DNA of 64,000 bases from Croceibacterium xixiisoli. GTDB taxonomy: Bacteria; Pseudomonadota; Alphaproteobacteria; Sphingomonadales; Sphingomonadaceae. The position numbers and the translations under genes were made by a program. Positions 8,696 to 19,622 of the stretch are shown piece after piece. The stretch lies in assembly GCF_009827305.1 (NCBI RefSeq), contig NZ_WTYJ01000001.1:1798001-1862000 (forward strand). Reading direction: 5' to 3'. Numbering within the stretch: position 1 is the stretch's first letter; each line of letters opens with the position of its first letter. The notes under the pieces are model-generated. The model made no database searches and had not been told where the DNA came from. It worked only from the letters and a program-made list of their open reading frames with translations.

Positions 8696-10732
8696 ATGAA
8701 CTGTTTCGCTACACGCGCCGCGCTGCTCGCCGGCGTCGTCATGTTTGTCCTGCCGTCAGCGGCTGCAGCGCAGGATGCCGTACAAACCAAAACCGACGAT
8801 TCCGCGCCCATCGTGGTGGTCGGTGCGCTGACCGACACGGCACTGGACCGCAAGGACATCCAGCTGATCCAGGCGAACGATCTCAGCGATCTGTTCCGCA
8901 ATGAGCCGTCGGTAACGGTGGGCGGATCGTTGGGCATTGCCCAGAAAATCTACGTCCGCGGGCTCGAGGATTCGATGCTCAACGTCACGATCGACGGCGC
9001 CCCGCAGCGCGGCACGCTGTTCCACCATGTCGGCCGGGTCAGCATCGAACCCGAACTGCTCGAAAGCGTCGATGTCCAGGCCGGGGCGGGCGAAGCCACC
9101 TCGGGCTTCGGCGCGATCGGCGGCGCCATCCGTTTCCGCACGGTCGATCCAACCGATCTGCTGATCGACGGGCGGCAAATCGGCGCCATCGCGCGGGGCA
9201 GCTGGTTCAGCAATGATGGCTACAAGCTGTCGGGCACGGTCTACGGCCGGCTGACCGGCGACATCGGCCTGCTCGGTTCCTTCGTCCATGTCGATCGCAA
9301 TGATTTTCAGGACGGCAATGGCACCACGCTGCGCGGCACCTCGGCCAAGCAGCAACTCGGCTTCGTCAAGATTGGCGGGGAACTGGGCGACGGGCATCGC
9401 CTGACGATCAGCTATGAACAGCGCAATGAAGAAGGAGCGTTTGGCCAGCGACCGAATTGGCCGGTGCTGGAAGGGGCGCGGCTGTTTCCCGTTGAAGGCG
9501 TGCGCAAGACGGCGATCGCCAATTACGGCTATGAAGCGGCTCCCGGCACCGGGGTCGAAGCAACCGGCTATTGGACCCGGTCGGAAATGACCCAGGATCG
9601 CTATGACCGCTGGGGCCTCTATGGCGCGGATATCGAAAGCTGGGGCTTCGATCTGCGCGGGCGCCTGCGGCTGGCCAATCACGACATCACCGCCGGGGTC
9701 GAACACCGGTTGGACCGGGTCGTCAGTCAATATCTGGCCGCGCCGGCTGTGTGGCAGGATTGGGCATGGTCGCCCGATGTCGGGTTGTTCCGTGAAGAAG
9801 GTTCGCTGATCGGGCTTTATCTTCAGGATCACTGGCGGGTCATCGATCCGCTGCTGATCAGCTTCGGTCTGCGTTACGATTCCTACGATCTCGATCAGAT
9901 CACCTATGACAATGGTGCGAAGAGCGATGGCGTCAGCTTCAACGGCGGCGCTACCTTTGAAGTGCTCCCCGGACTCTCGCTCAATGCCGGCTATGCCGAG
10001 GCGTTCCGCGGCCAGGAAATCGGCGATGCCTTCACGCTGGAACAGCGCCCCGGCACACCTTCCCTGGCTCCGGGCCTGCAACCCGAACAGGCGGAAAATA
10101 TCGAAGGCGGGGTGAAATATGATCGGGACGGGATCACCGCCTCGGCCGTTTATTACCGCACGAAGATCCGTGACGTGGTGCTCGATCAGCTGGGCGGTGC
10201 CACGCTTTACGAAAATGTCGGCAGCTTCAAGGCCGAAGGGGTCGAACTGCGCGCCGGTTATCGCACCGGGCCGTTCTCGGTCGAAGGTTACTTCAACCAT
10301 TATGATTCGCGCCTCAATGGCAACCGGATCGAAGGCTATGAACATATCGCCCTGGGCAATTCGGTCGGTGACAATTGGGCGATCAGCGCCTTTTATGATC
10401 CATCACCCGCACTCGGCCTGCGCGCCACGCTCACGCGGCAGGAATCCCTCGATGATATCGAGGTGCTCTTCAGGGAAAAGGAACTCGGTTATGTCACCGA
10501 CACCCAGTTCATCGACAAGCCCGGCTACACCGTGGTCGATCTCTTCGGCCGCTGGCAGCCCTTCGCTTCGGACCTGATCGAACTGCAACTGGCGGTCTAC
10601 AATCTGTTCGATGTGCAATATCGCGCGCACGCCAGTGTGGGCGATTACTCTGCCATTCCCGATTACGAGATCGTCGCCGGCCTGCCCGAACCGGGCCGTA
10701 ATGTCCGCATCGGCGTCAGCTTCCGTTATTGA
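8696..10732 (+). CDS. TonB-dependent outer-membrane receptor (probable iron or siderophore uptake)
   Basis: This 678-residue protein has a signal peptide (cleavage near AAAAQDA), a plug domain (about residues 45-170, including YVRGLEDSMLN and FGAIGGAIRF) and a 22-strand-type barrel ending in the aromatic signature VSFRY. It should sit in the outer membrane and import a ligand using TonB-ExbBD energy. The plug segment TIDGAPQRGTLFHH recalls FrpB/FetA-like iron receptors, but that is from memory and the substrate is uncertain. A GGGAGG ribosome site precedes the ATG. It is followed at once by a hairpin and then by a CmcJ/NvfI-type oxygenase-like gene. Confidence 0.88.
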   Translation: MNCFATRAALLAGVVMFVLPSAAAAQDAVQTKTDDSAPIVVVGALTDTALDRKDIQLIQANDLSDLFRNEPSVTVGGSLGIAQKIYVRGLEDSMLNVTIDGAPQRGTLFHHVGRVSIEPELLESVDVQAGAGEATSGFGAIGGAIRFRTVDPTDLLIDGRQIGAIARGSWFSNDGYKLSGTVYGRLTGDIGLLGSFVHVDRNDFQDGNGTTLRGTSAKQQLGFVKIGGELGDGHRLTISYEQRNEEGAFGQRPNWPVLEGARLFPVEGVRKTAIANYGYEAAPGTGVEATGYWTRSEMTQDRYDRWGLYGADIESWGFDLRGRLRLANHDITAGVEHRLDRVVSQYLAAPAVWQDWAWSPDVGLFREEGSLIGLYLQDHWRVIDPLLISFGLRYDSYDLDQITYDNGAKSDGVSFNGGATFEVLPGLSLNAGYAEAFRGQEIGDAFTLEQRPGTPSLAPGLQPEQAENIEGGVKYDRDGITASAVYYRTKIRDVVLDQLGGATLYENVGSFKAEGVELRAGYRTGPFSVEGYFNHYDSRLNGNRIEGYEHIALGNSVGDNWAISAFYDPSPALGLRATLTRQESLDDIEVLFREKELGYVTDTQFIDKPGYTVVDLFGRWQPFASDLIELQLAVYNLFDVQYRAHASVGDYSAIPDYEIVAGLPEPGRNVRIGVSFRY

Positions 10733-10738
10733 TCGGCG

Positions 10739-10764
10739 GGAAGGGCGGTCCATGCCGCCCTTCC
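10739..10764 (+). terminator. Hairpin after the TonB-dependent receptor
   Basis: GGAAGGGCGG (10739-10748) pairs with CCGCCCTTCC (10755-10764) around a 6-base loop, 7 bases after the receptor stop. Only a short GGTTTT stretch follows, so it may attenuate rather than fully stop transcription into the next gene. Confidence 0.5.
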
Positions 10765-10848
10765 GCGTCCGGTTTTGGCATCCCTCTTGTCGGGCATGGC
10801 CCGGCCATGGCACATCCCGCAGCAAGAGAACAAAATTGGGAGAGCCTG

Positions 10849-11769
10849 ATGGCCAGCATTGCACCGGCAGCAGATACCGCGACGATCGAAGACAGCGTGC
10901 GCAGCACCCGCGCCCTGATCCGCTATGTCGATCCCGGTGATTTCATTACCCGCCGCTATGTCAGCCAGGGGGATGAGATCAACACCGGCACCTATTCCGA
11001 TCATGAGGTGACCATTCGCGACGGCATGCCGATCCGCGATCATTTCCAGCTCGATGTGCATGGCTTCATGATCGCGAAGAACGGCACTGCCGTGCGTGAT
11101 TTCCATGACAAGGCGGAGGTGGACGGCATCTATGAGCGGGAAGTGGAAAACCACATCCGCCAGCTCACCGGCGCAGACAAGGTCGTGGCACGCGGCTGGA
11201 TGGTCCGCACCAGCGAGGATCTGACCGGCCACAAGCAGGAAAAGGTCGAAAATTACCAGCACACAGGCGGGGTCCAGCCCCCTGCGGGGGAGGCTCATGT
11301 CGATCTCAACACCCCTACGTCGCAGCGCATGGCCGATTTCACCTATCGCAAGAATTTCCCCGATGGCCCGGGGTACAAGCGCTTCTTGATCAGTTCCTAC
11401 TGGCGCAGCTTTTCACCCGGTCCGCAGGATGTGCCGCTCGCCCTGTGCGACGGGCGCACCAGCTTCGGTGGGGAGGAGAAGAGCAACACGCTGTTCGTGG
11501 TCGATGAATTTCCCACCGGCGATGCGCTGACCGCCCCGGTCGAAGGGGAAGAGAACATGATCGCCGCGACCATCCCCTGCTACAGCCCGCAGCATCGCTG
11601 GTGGTATTTCTCCAACATGCAGCCCGATGATATCCTGCTCTTCAAGTTTCACGACAGCGATCACGCCCGCACCTGGCGCTGCCCGCACAGCGCCTTCAAC
11701 GACAGCAGCTTTGCCCATGCGAAGCCGCGTTCCAGCATCGAAGTGCGCTCTGTGGCGTTCTGGGAATGA
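10849..11769 (+). CDS. CmcJ/NvfI-family oxidoreductase-like protein
   Basis: This 306-residue protein resembles the CmcJ/NvfI family, whose members take part in cephamycin or fungal meroterpenoid biosynthesis, several as Fe(II)/2-oxoglutarate-type oxygenases. Family-like segments include YWRSFSPGPQDVPLALCDGR in the C-terminal half and WWYFSNMQPDDILLFKFHDS, followed by the PHSAFND region. The frame opens earlier (10729), but the ATG at 10849 has a GGGAGA ribosome site and starts a sensible N-terminus. The substrate is unknown; housekeeping neighbours argue against a secondary-metabolite cluster. It could instead be a catabolic oxygenase linked to the upstream receptor. Confidence 0.75.
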   Translation: MASIAPAADTATIEDSVRSTRALIRYVDPGDFITRRYVSQGDEINTGTYSDHEVTIRDGMPIRDHFQLDVHGFMIAKNGTAVRDFHDKAEVDGIYEREVENHIRQLTGADKVVARGWMVRTSEDLTGHKQEKVENYQHTGGVQPPAGEAHVDLNTPTSQRMADFTYRKNFPDGPGYKRFLISSYWRSFSPGPQDVPLALCDGRTSFGGEEKSNTLFVVDEFPTGDALTAPVEGEENMIAATIPCYSPQHRWWYFSNMQPDDILLFKFHDSDHARTWRCPHSAFNDSSFAHAKPRSSIEVRSVAFWE

Positions 11770-11870
11770 TACGGGGCGGGGCCAGCGGCAAGGAACGGGA
11801 TTTCACAGGATTTCGCAAAGGCGGATTTGCTTCACTTGGCGTTCACGCCTGCGCTGGCTATAGGCGACGC

Positions 11871-12662
11871 ATGACCGCTCGTTCGCCTTTCAGGCTTGCC
11901 GTTTTTGCCGCAGGTGCGGCCGCCGTGACTCTGACCGGATGTGCATCCGGATCGAAGGGCGGCCCGCGCGAAACCGCCTATGTCGCCCGCGATGTCGAAT
12001 CGCTCTATGCGGCTGCGAAGGATCGGCTCGATCGCGGCGATGTTCGGGTGGCCGGCGCGCTGTTCGACGAAGTGGAACGCCAGCACCCCTATTCGCCCTG
12101 GGCCCGCCGCGCCCAGTTGATGAGCGCGTTTTCCTATTATTCGCAGAAGAACTACAATCAGGCGATCCAGAACGCCCAGCGTTTCCTGTCGATCCACCCT
12201 GGCAACCGTGACGCACCTTACGCCTTCTACCTGATTGCGCTGTGCTATTACGAACAGATCAGCGACGTGGAACGCGATCAGAAGATCACCGAACAGGCGC
12301 TGACTGCGCTGACTGAAGTCAATCGCCGCTATCCCGAAACCCGCTATGCGGCCGATGCGCGGTTGAAGATTGACCTCGTGCGCGACCATCTGGCCGGCAA
12401 GGAAATGGAAATCGGTCGGCATTACGAACGCAGCGGTCGCTGGCTGGCGGCGCAGATTCGCTTCCAGAATGTGGTCAAGGATTACCAGACCACCAGCCAT
12501 GCGCCTGAGGCACTGTTCCGCCTGACCGAAACCAGCCTCGCGCTGGGCGTTCCGGAAGAAGCCAAGCGCTATGCTGCCGTGCTCGGCGCCAACTATCCCG
12601 GCAGCCGCTGGTATGATCGCGCCTACAATCTGATGCGGGACAAGGCCCCGAGCGAAATCTGA
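11871..12662 (+). CDS. bamD: Outer membrane assembly lipoprotein BamD
   Basis: This 263-residue lipoprotein of the BAM complex helps insert beta-barrel proteins into the outer membrane. The N-terminus is a type II signal peptide with an LTGC lipobox (Cys24). The rest is TPR-rich, with segments such as AKDRLDRGDVRVAGALFDEVE, YNQAIQNAQRFL and RYPETRYAADARLKID. The frame is open further upstream, but the ATG at 11871 gives the proper lipoprotein signal. It lies 70 bases before recN, an order I recall from other alphaproteobacteria. Confidence 0.95.
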   Translation: MTARSPFRLAVFAAGAAAVTLTGCASGSKGGPRETAYVARDVESLYAAAKDRLDRGDVRVAGALFDEVERQHPYSPWARRAQLMSAFSYYSQKNYNQAIQNAQRFLSIHPGNRDAPYAFYLIALCYYEQISDVERDQKITEQALTALTEVNRRYPETRYAADARLKIDLVRDHLAGKEMEIGRHYERSGRWLAAQIRFQNVVKDYQTTSHAPEALFRLTETSLALGVPEEAKRYAAVLGANYPGSRWYDRAYNLMRDKAPSEI

Positions 12663-12732
12663 TCGCGAAACGGGCAGTCAGCATGTCTGCCCGCGTGACG
12701 CGCGATGGGGCTTGGGGTAAGAGCATGCACAC

Positions 12733-14412
12733 ATGCTGACTGCCCTTTCCATCCGCAACATCGTGCTGATCGAAGCGCTGGACCTGAATTTTGCACCCGG
12801 TCTCGGCGTGCTCACAGGCGAAACCGGCGCGGGCAAGTCGATCCTGCTCGACGCACTCGGCCTGGTGCTCGGCAATCGCGCCGAATCCATGCTGGTGCGG
12901 GCGGGGGAGGATCAGGCCAGCGTCACCGCCAGCTTCGAATTCGCACAGCTTCCTGCCCAGGTTCGCACGGCCCTGGCCGATGCCGAAGTGGATGTGGAAC
13001 CGGGCGAACCGTTGATCATCCGGCGCCGGCTCAAGGCCGATGGCGGATCGCGGGCCTTCGTCAATGATCAGCCGGTCGGCGTCGCGCTGCTGCGCGAACT
13101 GTCCGGCGCGTTGGTCGAACTCCATGGCCAGCATGATGATCGCGGCCTGGTCAATCCGCGCGCCCATCGCGCTTTGCTCGATCGCTACGCTGCTGCTGAT
13201 GCAGACAATGTCGTGCAGGCCTGGCAGCATTGGCAGGCGGCGCGCGATGAACTGGCCCGCACCCGGGCCGACATCGATCAGGCCCGCGCGGAGCAGGATC
13301 TGCTCCAGGCCCATCTTGCCGAACTGACCACGCTGCAACCCGAAGCGGGGGAGGAGGAACGCCTCGCCCTCTCGCGCGCCGATATGCAGAAGGGCGAAAA
13401 GCTCGCCGGCGATCTCGATGGTCTGCGCTCGCTCTGGGATGGGTCGGATTCGGCCCTCGCGCTGCTGCGTGGTGCCGCCCGCCGGCTGGATCGCGTGGCC
13501 GATGAACACCCGCTCCTGGCCGAAGCGCTGGCCGCGCTGGACCGCGCCGTGATCGAAGCGGGCGAGGCGGAAGAAAAGCTCGAAGCCGCCGGTCTGGCGC
13601 TTGCGTTCGAGCCGGCGGAACTCGACCGGATCGAAACCCGGCTGTTCGAACTGCGGGCCCTGGCGCGCAAGCACAATTGCCAGCCCGATGATCTGCCGCT
13701 GCGGATGCAGGCAATGCAATCCGCGCTCGATGCCATCGAAGCCGGCGATGCCGCGCTGGTCGATCTGGAGCGCGCCGAACAGGCCGCCGGCGCCGCCTAT
13801 CGTGCCCATGCCGAAACGCTCCACAACAGTCGCCATGCGGCGGCAGCGCGTCTTGATGCGGCGGTGGCGCGTGAACTGGCGCCCTTGAAGCTGGACGCGG
13901 CACGCTTCCAGACGGCCGTCGCGATCCTCCCCGAAGACCAATGGGGCCCGCATGGCATGGACCGGGTGGAATTCCTGATCGCCACCAACCCGGGCGCCGA
14001 TTTCGCCCCCCTGGCCAAGATCGCCAGCGGCGGCGAACTCAGCCGTTTCATCCTCGCGCTGAAGGTCGCCTTGGCCGAACAGGGCGGCGCGGCCACTGTA
14101 ATCTTTGACGAAATCGATCGCGGAGTCGGCGGCGCCGTCGCCAGCGCGATCGGCGAACGGCTCGCCCGCCTGGCCACCAACAATGGCGCGGGCGGCGGCC
14201 AATTGCTCGCCGTCACCCACTCCCCGCAGGTCGCGGCGCGCGGTAGCCAGCACTATATGATCGCCAAATCCAGCGAAGGCACGGTCACCCGCACCTCGGT
14301 CGCCCTGCTCGACGCCGCCGGCCGCCAGGAAGAAATCGCGCGTATGCTTTCCGGCGCGGAAATCACCAGCGAAGCCCGGGCACAGGCCGACAGGCTGCTC
14401 GAAGGCGTGTGA
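12733..14412 (+). CDS. recN: DNA repair ATPase RecN (SMC-like)
   Basis: This 559-residue SMC-like ATPase acts in double-strand break repair. The N-terminal Walker A motif is GETGAGKS (residues 29-36). A long charged, alanine-rich coiled-coil middle follows. The C-terminal half carries the ABC signature SGGELSRF and Walker B VIFDEIDRGVGG. Length is standard for RecN. It ends in a rho-independent terminator shared with the converging gene. Confidence 0.95.
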   Translation: MLTALSIRNIVLIEALDLNFAPGLGVLTGETGAGKSILLDALGLVLGNRAESMLVRAGEDQASVTASFEFAQLPAQVRTALADAEVDVEPGEPLIIRRRLKADGGSRAFVNDQPVGVALLRELSGALVELHGQHDDRGLVNPRAHRALLDRYAAADADNVVQAWQHWQAARDELARTRADIDQARAEQDLLQAHLAELTTLQPEAGEEERLALSRADMQKGEKLAGDLDGLRSLWDGSDSALALLRGAARRLDRVADEHPLLAEALAALDRAVIEAGEAEEKLEAAGLALAFEPAELDRIETRLFELRALARKHNCQPDDLPLRMQAMQSALDAIEAGDAALVDLERAEQAAGAAYRAHAETLHNSRHAAAARLDAAVARELAPLKLDAARFQTAVAILPEDQWGPHGMDRVEFLIATNPGADFAPLAKIASGGELSRFILALKVALAEQGGAATVIFDEIDRGVGGAVASAIGERLARLATNNGAGGGQLLAVTHSPQVAARGSQHYMIAKSSEGTVTRTSVALLDAAGRQEEIARMLSGAEITSEARAQADRLLEGV

Positions 14413-14421
14413 ACAGGTGAA

Positions 14422-14450
14422 AAAACGCCGTTGTTAACACGGCGCTTTTT
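14422..14450. terminator. Bidirectional rho-independent terminator between recN and the converging gene
   Basis: CGCCGT (14426-14431) pairs with ACGGCG (14439-14444) around TGTTAAC. A-rich sequence precedes it and CTTTTT follows, so it has a T-tract on both strands. It lies between the stops of two converging genes. Confidence 0.8.
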
Positions 14451-14468
14451 CAGATCCCTGTCCCGGAA

Positions 14469-15425
14469 TTATCCGGTGTAAACGCGGCCAGACTGCGCCA
14501 GCCGCTGACGCGATGTATTGCCCGGAACCGCAATGGCCTTGCCCGGATCATAGACTTTGCCGACCGCACTGCTGTTGGCTTCCACGAAGATATCGACATG
14601 AGTATTGGTGTAGCCATTGGGGCGATAGCGGACCCAATAGCCATCCGGATGCCGGCTCCACCGCGACGCGGGCACATCGACACTGCCCGCGCCCATCGGC
14701 GCGACACCGGCCAGCACGGCCACGCGTTCCATATCCTCATAGCTGGATGATCCGCTGGACAGCATCCCGCGCAGCTGCGATTCGGCTTCGACAATCGTGC
14801 GAAGAGGGCCTGGCAAACCACCGGTAACGCTGGACAATTCGCTGCTGGTCAGGATCGACAGCGCATTGCGGTTCAGCGATGCCAGCTGCCGCGTGGTCAG
14901 CAATTGCCCGGCAACCAGCTTCAGCCGGTTGTCGAGATCCTCGAACTTGGCCCGCGCCACGATCGCCCACAGCAATTGCTGGATATCGCGCTGGGCAATC
15001 TCCGGATGCGCATTGGAATTCTGCAGGATAGCAATCACCGCATCTTCCGCCGAACCCTTGACCGGGGCGTAGAGATAGCCGTCGCCGCCGCTCGGCCCAT
15101 GGGTGCCAGCATGCAGGCAATAGCTTTGCGCGAGCATGGTGTAATGGCCAGGGGCGAGGACAAAGCCGCCCTTGTCATTGCGGTTCAGGCTGGTCAGCGC
15201 CTGTGCCGTGCCAGCATCAAATCCGTCGCGGGACGGATCGGCAAAAGTGGCATCCTTGATGCTGGTGGAAACAGGCTGCGGGCCAGAAAGGAAGTTCGGA
15301 ACCCCCACTTCTTTCGCCACGCTGCCCAAAACTCGGCCAAGCCCGCCGAACTGCGCCTGCGCACCGGTGGTTGCCATCAGCGCCATGGCCATGCCTGCCA
15401 TGCCAAGAAACAGTCCGCGCTTCAT
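14469..15425 (-). CDS. Secreted protein of unknown function
   Basis: This 318-residue protein starts with a clear Sec signal peptide ending in GAQAQ (about residue 25). No enzyme motif is recognisable. The middle contains a Cys/Gly-rich patch (YCLHAGTHGPSGGDGYLYAP, about residues 102-121). The C-terminal third has an aromatic segment (RWSRHPDGYWVRYRPNGY) followed by THVDIFVEANSS. It converges on recN and is divergent from ligA. I cannot assign a family; a periplasmic or surface-associated role is inferred only from the signal peptide. Confidence 0.8.
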   Translation of the reverse strand: MKRGLFLGMAGMAMALMATTGAQAQFGGLGRVLGSVAKEVGVPNFLSGPQPVSTSIKDATFADPSRDGFDAGTAQALTSLNRNDKGGFVLAPGHYTMLAQSYCLHAGTHGPSGGDGYLYAPVKGSAEDAVIAILQNSNAHPEIAQRDIQQLLWAIVARAKFEDLDNRLKLVAGQLLTTRQLASLNRNALSILTSSELSSVTGGLPGPLRTIVEAESQLRGMLSSGSSSYEDMERVAVLAGVAPMGAGSVDVPASRWSRHPDGYWVRYRPNGYTNTHVDIFVEANSSAVGKVYDPGKAIAVPGNTSRQRLAQSGRVYTG

Positions 15426-15533
15426 CCCGATTCCCCTCGAAACACGCTATCCGATGGCGGGGGAATAGGCTGCCGTCGCGGCGCTGTCGAGCATCGGCGA
15501 AAGCTGGTGGAACCGCTGCGGCGGAGCGGTTAG

Positions 15534-17663
<2,130 letters not shown>

Positions 17664-17984
17664 TCAGCTGCGTGGCCCGAACAGGATCAGCGCCGCTCCG
17701 CCAAGGCACACGCACGCCCCGATGATATCCCAGCGATCGGGCCGGGCGCCTTCGGCCAGCCACAGCCACATCACCGACGATATGATGTAGATCCCGCCAT
17801 AGGCGGCATAGGCGCGCCCGGCATGCTCGGCATCCACCAGCGTCAGCAGCCAGGCAAACAGGCAGAGCGAGGCAACGCCCGGCACGAGCCACAGCGGTGA
17901 CTTGTCCATCCGCAGCCAGGCCCAGAAGGCAAAGCAACCGGCGATTTCGGCCAGCGCGGCACCGATGTAGATGAAAATGGTCAT
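17664..17984 (-). CDS. YnfA/UPF0060 family small membrane protein
   Basis: This 106-residue, very hydrophobic protein has four predicted transmembrane segments. Family-typical stretches include [10 protein letters not shown] near the N-terminus and [10 protein letters not shown] in the middle. The UPF0060/YnfA family is related to small multidrug resistance-type transporters, but its physiological role is poorly established. Stop codons of this gene and ligA are adjacent on opposite strands. Confidence 0.9.
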   Translation of the reverse strand: MTIFIYIGAALAEIAGCFAFWAWLRMDKSPLWLVPGVASLCLFAWLLTLVDAEHAGRAYAAYGGIYIISSVMWLWLAEGARPDRWDIIGACVCLGGAALILFGPRS

Positions 17985-18027
17985 GCCACAGGATCACTGC
18001 CAGAACCGCATGCGATCTGACCAGTCT

Positions 18028-18714
18028 TCACTGCGGGCTCTCGATCCATTTCATCACCCCGCCGGAAAGCGGCGTCCAGCTGCCGATCCGGACACCTGCG
18101 GTCGCCAGTACATCGCTGGTCCATTGATTGCAGGTGTTCGTGATCGTGTAGCGGCCCGGCGCATCATAGAACACGTCCTGCCGGCCATAGCCGGGGTAGC
18201 GGACGCGCGGTTCGACCGGCAGGGATTTTTCGATCGCGGCAACCAGCCGCGCATATTCGGCCCCGGTCAGGCGCAGCGGGCGCAGATTGGGGCTGGCGGC
18301 CGGGCGTTCGTAATGCGCAATATGCAGCAGGCCATCCCCGCCAATGCCGATGATGCGCAGCACTGTCATGGGCGACAGATCCGCCCAGGTCGGCGTGTTG
18401 ATGAACACCTCCTTCTCGCCCCAGCTGATCGAGACATGGGTATAGGCACGAACGGCCTGCACATCGCCGGCGGGAAAATCGCCGCGCCAATCTTTATCAG
18501 CCGTTACGAGCGGCAGCACCAGCGCGGTGTGAACGCCATTGGTCTCGACCATGATCTCGACCGAGCCCGGCGTGCCAGGGGCGGGCTCTTTCCACTCATC
18601 ATTGCGGGCAATGGAACTGCCGATCCAGCCGGAAAGCGCGAACAAAGCCGCCAGCAACAGGATCAAGCCGAGCGCGATCGCTGCCCACCGTCCAATCAGG
18701 CGGGCGATGCGCAT
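18028..18714 (-). CDS. TIGR02117/DUF2459 family membrane-anchored protein
   Basis: This 228-residue protein has one N-terminal membrane segment (about residues 8-32) and a periplasmic-facing domain. Segments matching my memory of the TIGR02117 family are NGVHTALVLP, SISWGEKEVF and TNTCNQWTSDVL. The conserved Cys and His residues recall papain-like permuted peptidases, but no function is established that I can name. Its start codon shares one base with the prmA stop (TGATG), so it is probably the last gene of the prmA operon. Confidence 0.8.
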   Translation of the reverse strand: MRIARLIGRWAAIALGLILLLAALFALSGWIGSSIARNDEWKEPAPGTPGSVEIMVETNGVHTALVLPLVTADKDWRGDFPAGDVQAVRAYTHVSISWGEKEVFINTPTWADLSPMTVLRIIGIGGDGLLHIAHYERPAASPNLRPLRLTGAEYARLVAAIEKSLPVEPRVRYPGYGRQDVFYDAPGRYTITNTCNQWTSDVLATAGVRIGSWTPLSGGVMKWIESPQ

Positions 18715-19622
18715 CAGGCAAATGTCGCCCGCTTGCGCAGCCAGAGGATGGACCAGTCGCCGTTCACGATCCGCGCCGCCAGCCGGAACCCGGCCGCGCG
18801 ATAAGCCGCGCGTACTGCCGCTTCCTGCGTTTCCAGCAGCCCGGCCAGCAACAGCGATCCACCCGGCGCCACCGCCCAGCCAAATTCCCCGGCCAGGCTC
18901 ACCAACGGGCCGGCCAGGATATTGGCCATCAGCAGGTCATAGGGCGCGCTGGTCTGCAGTTGATCGTCATCCAGCCCTTCGGCGATGACCATGGTCAACT
19001 GCCCCGCGCCGCTGCCCATGGCAATGTCGTTGAGCGCGGCATTGCCTTCCACCACCGGCAGGCACACCTTGTCGATGTCGCTGGCAATGGCATGGGCACG
19101 CGGCCACAGCGCCAGCGCGCCGAAGGCCAGCAGGCCGGTGCCGGTGCCGATATCGGCGCAATTGCGCACCACCAGCCCGCTGCGCTTCATCGCATCCAGC
19201 ATCGTCAGGCATCCCGCCGTGGTGGCATGCTGCCCGGTGCCGAAGGCCTGGCTGGCCGGGATCGTGAAATCGATCACGCCCTCGGCCTCTTCCGCCGGAT
19301 AATCGGGGGTGTGGACATGGAACCGCCCGGCGCGGATCGGCTGGACCATCTTCTGGGTCTCGACGACCCAGTCGGTTTCGGGCAGCTTTTCCGCCTTGAG
19401 TTCCGGCGCGCCATCGGCAAACAGCGATGCCACGGCCAGCCGGTCAGCCTTGAGCGGGCGGCGCGGCATATAGGCGTCCAGCTGCCAGTCGTCAGGAAGA
19501 TGTTCGGCCACTTCCGATCCGGTCAGGATGATTTCCTCATCCCAGTCTTCCCGCTCCTCATGCGCGGCGAGGGCGGATTGCACGACGGCCTTGGGCGCGA
19601 ATGCCACCAGCTTCCAGCTCAT
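18714..19622 (-). CDS. prmA: Ribosomal protein L11 methyltransferase PrmA
   Basis: This 302-residue SAM-dependent methyltransferase modifies ribosomal protein L11. The SAM-binding motif is DIGTGTGLLAFGAL. The FGTGQHATTAGCLTML segment just before it is a PrmA hallmark, and NILAGPLVSLA forms the catalytic NI(L)A loop. Length is standard. It overlaps the upstream lactamase-like gene by ATGA and the downstream TIGR02117 gene by one base, indicating one transcript. Confidence 0.92.
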   Translation of the reverse strand: MSWKLVAFAPKAVVQSALAAHEEREDWDEEIILTGSEVAEHLPDDWQLDAYMPRRPLKADRLAVASLFADGAPELKAEKLPETDWVVETQKMVQPIRAGRFHVHTPDYPAEEAEGVIDFTIPASQAFGTGQHATTAGCLTMLDAMKRSGLVVRNCADIGTGTGLLAFGALALWPRAHAIASDIDKVCLPVVEGNAALNDIAMGSGAGQLTMVIAEGLDDDQLQTSAPYDLLMANILAGPLVSLAGEFGWAVAPGGSLLLAGLLETQEAAVRAAYRAAGFRLAARIVNGDWSILWLRKRATFA

